From an archaeon (GTDB lineage Archaea > Nanobdellota > Nanobdellia > Pacearchaeales > GW2011-AR1): a DNA stretch of 64,000 nt. The stretch covers positions 1-64,000 of the forward strand of contig DAOVXQ010000004.1 of NCBI GenBank assembly GCA_030636025.1. Direction: 5' to 3'. Positions 18,783 to 27,100 of the stretch are shown in pieces; position 1 is the stretch's first letter; each line of letters opens with the position of its first letter. The notes beneath the pieces were generated by a model, which was given only the letters and a program-made list of their open reading frames with translations, searched no databases and was not told the DNA's origin. The position numbers and the translations under genes are program-made.

Positions 18783-19343
18783 TTAATCCAATTTATTAAA
18801 AATGTTTTTATCAACTGCCTCTATTCTTGATTTAATAATTTGAATTTCTTTTTCCCATTCTTCTAATTCTTGTTCTTCTTTGATTTTTATTTCTCTTGTT
18901 TTTCTTAGTAGTTCCTCTATTTCATTAATTTTTTCTCTGATTTCATCAAATGTTTCTACAGCATTTTCAAATTTATCTAAACGAATGAAAATTGGTTCTG
19001 CTTTTTTAATTGACTGTTTGGGAAAGTAGATATTTTGGGGCATTTCAACTGTTCTTGGCTCTTGGATTTGCGATGCTGTTGGTTCTTTTAATGTTGGTTG
19101 TTTTAGTGGTGCAAATTGAGATTTTTGAAATCCAGGTTCAGGAAGAGGAGCGATTTCTGGTTTGATTGTTTTTTGTTCTGGTAATTCTGGAAGTTTTTGG
19201 GTTTCTATTTCTGGCAGTCCCTCAGGTACATTTGGCAATTCATTTTGAGAAGGAAAATTCATATCATTAGATTCTGGTAATTCTGGTAATCCTGACAATT
19301 CGGTATCCTCACCCTCTTTTTTATTTTTACTAAACCAACTCAT
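18783..19343 (-). CDS. Hypothetical protein: Pro-rich N-terminus, coiled-coil C-terminus
   Basis: Repeated 'LPELPE' motifs, then a charged helix; tandem with the previous gene. Confidence 0.5.
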   Translation of the reverse strand: MSWFSKNKKEGEDTELSGLPELPESNDMNFPSQNELPNVPEGLPEIETQKLPELPEQKTIKPEIAPLPEPGFQKSQFAPLKQPTLKEPTASQIQEPRTVEMPQNIYFPKQSIKKAEPIFIRLDKFENAVETFDEIREKINEIEELLRKTREIKIKEEQELEEWEKEIQIIKSRIEAVDKNIFNKLD

Positions 19344-19475
19344 ATTTAAATATCATGAAAGTTTTTTAAATAGCTTTGCATAAATTTTAAAGTAGTAACA
19401 CCCTTAATCGAGGAGAAATTTAATTTGATGCCAAAGTTTATAAAGTTTAAGGATTTTTAGTTTGATAATTCAAAA

Positions 19476-20276
19476 ATGCAGATTAAATTTCTAAAATTAA
19501 TCATTGAACATCTGGCAGGTAAACAGGCAGTTCCAATTGTAGATTTGTTGGCAACAAAAAAGGATGTGAACGAATTTTTGATTGCAAAGAAGTTGGATTT
19601 GACAATTAACCAGACGAGGAATATCTTGTATCGGCTTTCTGATTTTGGTTTGGTTTCTTTTATTCGGAAAAAAGATAAACGAAAGGGATGGTATATTTAC
19701 TTTTGGACATTGAATGTCCACGAATCATTAAATTTGCTTTGGAAAAAATTGAATCAAGAGTTGAGTCAATTGAATTCTCAATTAAAATGCAGAAAAGAAA
19801 AAAGATATTATAATTGCAATACTTGCTGTGTTGAAGTTACAGAGGAAGTTGCATTGTTGAATAATTTTACTTGTCCTGAATGTGAAGAGGTTTATGAATT
19901 ATCTGAGAATGAAAAAATTATTAAAAAAATTGAAAGAGGGATTTCTAAGTTGGAAAGAGAGATTAAATTTGTTTCTGAAGAGAGAGATAAAGAAGGAGAA
20001 AAAATTCAGAAAAAAAAGGCAAAGAAAATTAAAAAAGCAGAGAAGGAGAGAGTTGAAGCAAGAATTAAAAAAAGAGCACTTATGAAAAAACTTAGGGATG
20101 CTGTAAAAAAGAAAGAGGGAAAGAAAGTTAAAAAGAAAGTTGTTAAAAAGAAATCTGCGAAAAAGAAAGCAAAGCAGATTAAGAAAAAAGTTGTAAAGAA
20201 AAAAATAAAGAAAAAAGTTGTGAAAAAAGTTTCTAAATTGATTGGTAAATTGAAAAAAAAGGCAAAGAAAAAATGA
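19476..20276 (+). CDS. tfe: Transcription factor E (TFIIE-alpha homologue) with long Lys-rich tail
   Basis: Winged helix 'LDLTINQTRNILYRLSDFGLVSFIRKKDKRKGWYIYFWTLN' plus zinc ribbon 'YYNCNTCCVEVTEEVALLNNFTCPECEEVYEL'. Confidence 0.85.
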   Translation: MQIKFLKLIIEHLAGKQAVPIVDLLATKKDVNEFLIAKKLDLTINQTRNILYRLSDFGLVSFIRKKDKRKGWYIYFWTLNVHESLNLLWKKLNQELSQLNSQLKCRKEKRYYNCNTCCVEVTEEVALLNNFTCPECEEVYELSENEKIIKKIERGISKLEREIKFVSEERDKEGEKIQKKKAKKIKKAEKERVEARIKKRALMKKLRDAVKKKEGKKVKKKVVKKKSAKKKAKQIKKKVVKKKIKKKVVKKVSKLIGKLKKKAKKK

Positions 20277-20992
20277 ATCGGAATTTGAGAGTTTATACTT
20301 CTGGGAAATTGGATGGGGGCAAAGGGATTGACAATTTTTTTAGAAAACATAGTGTGACCACGTGGTTTATTATTGTTAATGTTGTGGCTTTTATAATGGC
20401 GACTTTTTTGATGGGTGTTATTGGAGAGGAGTTTATTTCCTGGATTGCGATTCAACCTAATGCGTTTTTTTCAGGGATGGTCTGGACTTTATTGACGAGC
20501 ATGTTTATGCATGGGAATTTTTCTCATTTGCTTGTTAATATGGTTTCATTATTTTTTATTGGAAATTTTGTTGAAAAGTTGATTGGCAGAAAAAGATTTT
20601 TCTGGCTGTATATGGCTTCGGGAATTTTTGCTGGGTTGTTTTTTGTTTTTTTGGCATATTTTTTTGGCATAACTGAATGGGGGGTGAAGATTTTTGGAAG
20701 TCCAGAGGTTTTTGCTGTTGGTGCAAGTGGAGCTATTTTTGCTTTAGGAGGTTTGCTTGCGGTTTTGACACCGAGGTTAAAAGTTTATGTTTTCTTTATT
20801 TTGCCAATGCAAATGTGGCTTGCAATAGTTGTTTTGTTAGGTGTTTTATGGGTTGCCTCAATAAGTGCGGGATTGCCTTTTGGAAACACTGCTCATTTAG
20901 GAGGGTTGCTTGTTGGTTTGGGTTATGGTTTTTATTTAAAGAAAAAATATAAAAGAAAGACACAGATGATTGCAAAATATTTTAGTGGTTAA
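20273..20992 (+). CDS. Rhomboid-family intramembrane serine protease
   Basis: 'FMHGNFSHLLVNMVSLFFIGNFVE', catalytic 'GASGAIFALGG', 'HLGGLLVGLGYG'; ATGA overlap with tfe. Confidence 0.9.
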   Translation: MNRNLRVYTSGKLDGGKGIDNFFRKHSVTTWFIIVNVVAFIMATFLMGVIGEEFISWIAIQPNAFFSGMVWTLLTSMFMHGNFSHLLVNMVSLFFIGNFVEKLIGRKRFFWLYMASGIFAGLFFVFLAYFFGITEWGVKIFGSPEVFAVGASGAIFALGGLLAVLTPRLKVYVFFILPMQMWLAIVVLLGVLWVASISAGLPFGNTAHLGGLLVGLGYGFYLKKKYKRKTQMIAKYFSG

Positions 20993-21108
20993 TGTTTTGT
21001 TTAACGCAATTTCTAATCTTTTCCTAAGTTTTTTAGAATTATTTATCGGTAGTAAATTTTACTTGGAAACTTTAGATAATATTTCTGACTAAATGAAATT
21101 GTTGAGAA

Positions 21109-21393
21109 TTAAAAAATATATTTGTGGCCTTTTTTCGCTCTTTCATAACTTTGCATTATTGCTTCTGGTGAAACTCTTAAATCAATCACAGGGTCAGAGG
21201 TATTGTTTTGTAGCCTTGGTTTTCTTGCTTGGAAGATTGCATCTGCTACTTTATCTGCTACACCGTATGCTGGACTTGGTGTTGAATTTGAGTTATGTTC
21301 ATGATAGTTTTTCCATTGCTTTAATCTAAATGTTACTATGTTGACTACACTTGCGCCAGATATTTCAAATTTAAGTTTGTTTTTGTTTGTCAT
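21109..21393 (-). CDS. Conserved hypothetical protein
   Basis: MTNKNKLKFEISGASVVNIVTFRLKQW...; start chosen at 21393 because an archaeal TATA-like GATTTATAAAT lies ~30 nt upstream. Confidence 0.55.
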   Translation of the reverse strand: MTNKNKLKFEISGASVVNIVTFRLKQWKNYHEHNSNSTPSPAYGVADKVADAIFQARKPRLQNNTSDPVIDLRVSPEAIMQSYERAKKGHKYIF

Positions 21394-21587
21394 ATGGGGT
21401 GAATGCACACGGCATTTATAAATCTTTCGTTTTCTTACTACTTCAAAGTTACTCTTAAAATTTTCAACAACTACAACAAAGCATTTTCTGAGATTTGAAA
21501 ACCCTTCTGGATTTTTTGATGTGTGGTGACACATTGTTTTTTAATAATTTCCCTTAATTTTATAAACTAATTTTGGTTTAAGATTTT

Positions 21588-22181
21588 ATGAAAAAGAGTA
21601 AAAAGGATGATTGTTTTATTTTTAGAAATTTTAATTTAAGTTTAAAATATTTGAATGAGATTAAAAATTATGTCTGGTTTTCATTGGCTGTATTTTTGGT
21701 TTTTGGATTGATTGGTTTTTTGTTTCCTGTTTTTTTTGAAGAGCAAATTTTGAATTTAATTAAAGAACTTATTGAGAAAACTGAAGGGTTGGGTTTAATT
21801 GGATTAATTAGATTTATTTTTTTGAATAATTTAAAAAGCAGTTTTTTTGCAATGGGCTTAGGGATTTTTTTTGGAGTTCTTCCTCTTTTGATTCTAATTG
21901 TAAATGGTTATGTTCTTGGTTTTGTTGCGAGTAAAACTGTTGCTATTGAAGGAATTTCTATTTTGTGGAGATTATTGCCTCATGGAATATTTGAAATTCC
22001 AGCTATAATGATTAGTGCAGGACTGGGATTGAAATTAGGGACATTCTTATTTGTTAAACATAAAAAAGGAGATTTTAAGCAATGGCTGTTGAATTCTTTA
22101 AGAGTTTTTTTGTTTATTGTTGTTCCATTATTAATTGTTGCAGGAATAATTGAAGGTTTGTTGATAATTGCTTTGAATTGA
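21588..22181 (+). CDS. Stage II sporulation protein M-like (SpoIIM/DUF95) membrane protein
   Basis: 'FIFLNNLKSSFFAMGLGIFFGVLPLLILIVNGYVLGFVA...LLPHGIFEIPAIMISAGLGLKLG'. Confidence 0.85.
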   Translation: MKKSKKDDCFIFRNFNLSLKYLNEIKNYVWFSLAVFLVFGLIGFLFPVFFEEQILNLIKELIEKTEGLGLIGLIRFIFLNNLKSSFFAMGLGIFFGVLPLLILIVNGYVLGFVASKTVAIEGISILWRLLPHGIFEIPAIMISAGLGLKLGTFLFVKHKKGDFKQWLLNSLRVFLFIVVPLLIVAGIIEGLLIIALN

Positions 22182-22215
22182 TTGTTTTTTAGAATAGGTT
22201 TGTTTTTAAATTAAG

Positions 22216-22590
22216 TTGATTAAACGAATAATGACAGAAGAATTTTGGACTGATGAAAATGGGGAGAGGGTAGAATTTATTCCTTTTTTTAGTGAGTTGT
22301 ATAGGGATGACATATCCCGGGGATTAGATTCTAAGTATATTCTTAAAACATGTTCAGATTATTGCACATTTCATACAGGTAAGCCTCAAGAAGAACATTT
22401 TTTAGGAGAACTATTTCGTATTTGTAAGACAGTAGGTTATTTTGTTGGATTTAAAAAAGAGGATTTAGATGCCTATGATAATTTTCATAATGCTGGGCTT
22501 CCAGATAGTTTTCTTAGGTTAAAAAAGGTTAAAGGAATTGAAGTTTTGTTTTTGACAGAAGAGACTATTAGAAGAATCAGAACCATTTAA
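22216..22590 (+). CDS. Hypothetical protein
   Basis: 124-aa ORF. Confidence 0.45.
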   Translation: MIKRIMTEEFWTDENGERVEFIPFFSELYRDDISRGLDSKYILKTCSDYCTFHTGKPQEEHFLGELFRICKTVGYFVGFKKEDLDAYDNFHNAGLPDSFLRLKKVKGIEVLFLTEETIRRIRTI

Positions 22591-22693
22591 TTAGTCGTTT
22601 TTATTTCTCGAATTCTTTTAAATTAGTTTGTTGAAAAAAATTGATTCATAAAATTAGGAAAAGACTTCTATATAAATTAATTGTGGGGTTTGA

Positions 22694-22879
22694 TTATTCT
22701 TTTAAATCACTAATGCCGAGCATAAGAAATAACAATCCAATAAGGATTACAAACCAAACTAGTCCGCCCTTGAAAAAAGTTAGTGCTGCGTCTCCTATGC
22801 CCCAGACATTTGTCAACCAAGCATAGATTGGTGCAATTACTAATATTAATCCAAGCAAAATTTCTAACCATTTATTCAT
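22694..22879 (-). CDS. Small two-TM membrane protein
   Basis: MNKWLEILLGLILVIAPIYAWLTNVWGIGDAALTFFKGGLVWFVILIGLLFLMLGISDLKE; preferred over the overlapping plus-strand ORF. Confidence 0.65.
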   Translation of the reverse strand: MNKWLEILLGLILVIAPIYAWLTNVWGIGDAALTFFKGGLVWFVILIGLLFLMLGISDLKE

Positions 22880-23023
22880 TGTATTAAAATAAATTAATAT
22901 TTATTTATAAAGATTTATGTTGTTTTTTATAACCTATTGTATGGGTTGAAATGGTTTATTGAAATGTTTTTAATATTTATTTTTTATATAAATTTATAAA
23001 TAGGTATAAATTTTAATTAATTC

Positions 23024-24049
23024 ATGGAACAAAAAGATTTAACTAAATTAAATATTCTTAAGCGACTTAGTCCTGGGACTGGGTTGAGAGAGGGTCTTGA
23101 TGATATTCTTCGTGGGAAGCATGGGGCTTTGATTGTTATTGGAAATCCTGCTGTTGCGAATCTTTTTGAAGGGGGTTTTAGGGTGAATTGTAAATTTAAT
23201 TCAAAGAGATTAGCAGAGTTAGCTAAGATGGATGGGGCGATTATATTGTCTGAGGATTTTAAGAAAATTCTTTATGCAAATACTTTTTTAGTTCCAGACA
23301 GGACACTTAGCACTATTGAAACTGGGACAAGGCATCAGGCAGCTGAAAGAACTGCTAAACAGATAAATGGGTTGGTTATTGCTGTTTCTGAAAGAAGAGA
23401 GAAAATTACGGTCTATTATAAAAATAGCAAGTTTAGTGTGCAGCCCTCTACAGAGTTGTTAAGGAGGGCTACTGAGACATTGCAGATTTTAGAAAAACAA
23501 AGAGAGGTTTTTGATGAGTTGATTAGTAATTTGAATGTTTTAGAAGTTACAAATTTGGTTTCTGTTAGTGATGTTTGCTCAATGCTTCAAAGAATGGAGA
23601 TTATTAAAAAGATGGCAGATATTATCAATGAATATATTGTTGCATTGGGGCGGGAGGGAATTATTGTAAGAATGAGGATGAAAGAGCTGGTTAAAGGAAT
23701 TAATAAGGAAAAAGAATTTATTATTCAGGATTATGATATAAAAAATAATAAATTGAAGCAATTTTTTGAACTTAATTTTGAGAATTTGTTGGGGGCAGAT
23801 AATGTTGCAAGTATTCTTTTTGGAGATTCTTCTGAAACAAGTATTTCTCCGAAGGGTTATAGAATTTTAAATAAAACCAGTTTAAATGAACCTGAAATTG
23901 ATAATTTGATGAATAATTTTAAAAATTTTGAGGAAATATTAGATAAAGATGATGGGAAAATTAAACAAGTTCTTGGTGAGAAAACAGATGTTTTTCAAAA
24001 AGAGATTGCGAAGTTGAGGGAGCAAATAATGATTGGGAAGAAGATTTAG
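23024..24049 (+). CDS. disA: DisA-type diadenylate cyclase (c-di-AMP synthase)
   Basis: 'DGAIILSEDFKKILYANTFLVPDRTLSTIETGTRHQAAERTAKQINGLVIAVSERREKITVYY' (DGA and GTRHxxAER motifs), helical linker, C-terminal HhH-like region. Confidence 0.88.
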   Translation: MEQKDLTKLNILKRLSPGTGLREGLDDILRGKHGALIVIGNPAVANLFEGGFRVNCKFNSKRLAELAKMDGAIILSEDFKKILYANTFLVPDRTLSTIETGTRHQAAERTAKQINGLVIAVSERREKITVYYKNSKFSVQPSTELLRRATETLQILEKQREVFDELISNLNVLEVTNLVSVSDVCSMLQRMEIIKKMADIINEYIVALGREGIIVRMRMKELVKGINKEKEFIIQDYDIKNNKLKQFFELNFENLLGADNVASILFGDSSETSISPKGYRILNKTSLNEPEIDNLMNNFKNFEEILDKDDGKIKQVLGEKTDVFQKEIAKLREQIMIGKKI

Positions 24050-24137
24050 GTAGTGTAAATATTTTTTTTATTTTTCCAAGATTGTAAATGTTTTCGTAGG
24101 TTTTTTAAACTTGAGATTCGTGTTTACACTACAAAAA

Positions 24138-27100
24138 ATGGTGTATAAGAGGTATATAAAACGAAAGGGAAAACTTTGTGGTCCATATTATTATGAAAGT
24201 TATAGAGGCGAAGATGGAAAAGTTCATTCAAGATATTTGGCTAATTATAAACCTAAGAAAAATCATAAGAAATTATTTTTGATTTTAGGAATTGTTTTTG
24301 GAATTTTTATTTTATTATTGGCAGGAAACATAAATTATAGTCTAACTGGAAAGGTTGTTTCAAATGTGACTGAAGTTGATTTGGAAATTGCTGGAAAAAT
24401 GGCTGAAAAGAAGTTGGTTAGTAGCAAGGATATACGGGAACATATTGGTTTGAATGTTAAACAAGGGATTTTTGAGGAGAATAAGGTGATGGAGTTTGAT
24501 TTGCCTGAGGGAAAAGTTGAATTAGAATTTGATTTATTGGACTATGGTTCTTGGGAGGAAAGCGATGTTGAGAGCGAGGTTGAGGCAGAGAATTTTGATA
24601 TTTTGGTTGAGGAAAGTTCTGAGAAATATAAATGGGGGTATGATATTAAATTGAATGATTTGAATTTTATGGCTCGGATTGATGTTAAAAGTTCGGATAA
24701 TATTAAGATAATTGATAATCAAACATTAAAAATAGGAAATAGTTATATTAGTTTTTCTGATTTAGCTGATGAAGGTTATAGTTTGAGTGTGGATAGTCCT
24801 GTTGTTTTGAGTGAGGTTAATGTTTCTTTAGATGAATTGAATGTGAGCGAGGTTAATGTGAGTGAGATGAATGTTACTGAAATTGTTGTTAATGAGAGTG
24901 AAATAGATACTGGTGAAAACATAACCAGTATTGTGAATGAAAGTTTGCCGGAGGTTATTGGAAATATAAGTGAAGAGATAAACATAACTCTGCCTGAAGA
25001 AAATATTATTCAAGAAATAAATGAAACAATAGAAACTAATTTGTCTGAAGAGTTAGAAAGTGAAATTGATGAAATAGATATCGAGGAAGTTGAAGTAGAA
25101 GATGTGGAAATTGAAGTAGAAGATGTGGAAATTGAAGTAGAAGATGTGGAAGATGTAGAACAACCAATTGAAGAAAAAGAAAATGATGAAGGAGATGTAG
25201 TTGGAATAACTGGAAATATAATTCGAGGGTTAACGGGTTTTGTTGTTAATGGGTTTGGGGGCATAACGGGGTTTGCTGTTCAAGAGCAGAGAACTGTTTC
25301 AATTTATATTCAGAGGGATTTTTCCCTAAGGGATGACTCTGGTGAGCCTAATGGGACAAATGTAAGTGTGGGAGATATGATTAATCTTGACCCGTTTATA
25401 ATTATTTTAATTTCAAAAGCAGAGCACTTGGATGAAAACAGGGGGTTTGTTTCGGATATTTATGATGAGGTTAAGGAAAAAGATGGAAATTGGAGTGAGA
25501 TAATTGGGGGTGGCGAGTATGTTCGGGTTACATTTGAGGAGAATTTGACAATGGACAAGGATATAACTTTGTTTGCAAGAGGGGTTGGAGGTAATGCACA
25601 AATTGAAGTTTATAGAAAAGAGGGTAATGAGGTTATTGCTTTGTTTGAAAATATCAGTGAAGAAAATTGGTATAAGATTTATTTAACTAATTTAGGTGTG
25701 GAGGTTAATGAAGATGTTTTTGATTTGAAAGTTCTTGGAAGTGTGGAGTTTGATTATATTGTTGACCCTGTTGGAGATAATGGGACAGCTACTGATGGGA
25801 ATACGGTGTTTAGGTGTGGGACAATTACTGAAAGTGGGGTTTTTGTGATGAATCAGTCTATTACAAATAATAGTTTGACAGGAGATTGCATTAATATAAC
25901 TGTTGCAAATGTGGAGCTTAATTGTAATGGAAGTTATATTTCAAGTAATGGTTCTTATACAGGCATTTATTCTGACCAGTTGAATACAACGATTAGAAAT
26001 TGCAATATTAGTGTGGGGGCAGGTTCTGGAGGTTATGGGATTGAATTAAATAATGCAAATAATTCTTATGTTTATAATAATACTTTGAATGAGCAGAATA
26101 GGGGATTATATTTATTTTCAACTAATAATTCCATAATAGAAAACAATACTGTAAATCTAAATAGTTATGGGATATATATTTTAGAAAGTTTAAATAATAA
26201 TTTAACAAATAACACTGTAAATTCAAATTCAAATGAAGGAATTTATATTATAGATAGTCTCTCTCACACTTTAACAAATAATATAGCAAATAACAATATT
26301 AAAGATGGAATAGAACTTGCTGAATGGGTAGTGGGGGAAGATCTTATTAATGAAGGACATATTTTAACAAACAATATTGCAAATAATAATAGTGATAGCG
26401 GGATAGTTATTTCAAGAGTAGATTATAGTATTTTGACAAATAACACTGCAAATTTAAATGGAGATAATGGGATTACTAATATAAATGGATATAATAATAA
26501 TTTAACAAATAATACTTTAAATTCAAATGCTTGGGGGATATCTTTGAGTGGACCTTCAAATATATTGTTAAACAATAATATTTGGAATTGTACTGATTCA
26601 TCTTATGGCTGTTTAAATCTTTGGTCGTCAGAAAATAATGTGATTTCTGGAGGGATTATTAATTTGTCTGCAGGTTATTTAATTCATATGGAATCAGATT
26701 TAACCCCTGGAGATAATAATCGGTTTATTGATATCCAGTTAATTGGAGCAACATTAAATGATACTTATTTATTTGGCAATACTATAAACCACACTTTCTT
26801 AAATTGCTCTTATAATTCTTCAAAAGAATATGTGGAAACAGGGAGCGAGCTAATCAGAAAATGGTACTACCAAGCATATGTTAATGACACTTCTGGGAAT
26901 GCTGTTTCTGGTGCAGATGTTTTGGGTTATAATGTGTCAGGGAGTTTAGATTTTAATGCAACTACTAATTCGAGTGGGTGGATAAATAAAACAGAAGTGA
27001 CAGAGTATGTTAATTCAGGCGGGACAAAGAGTTATTATTCTTTGTATAGTGTTAATGCGAGAAATTCGAGTTATGCTGACGGGATTGTTTCGACGAATAT

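Noticed and set aside
19882-20085. 67-aa Lys/Arg-rich ORF
   Set aside because: Out-of-frame reading of the A-rich tfe gene.
21093-21329. 78-aa plus-strand ORF
   Set aside because: Overlaps the better supported minus-strand gene 21109-21393, which has a TATA-like promoter at leaderless distance.
22641-22826. 61-aa plus-strand ORF
   Set aside because: Antisense to a clean two-TM small protein on the minus strand.
25010-25264. 84-aa Ser/Thr-rich minus-strand ORF
   Set aside because: Antisense of the VEDVEIE repeat in the surface protein.
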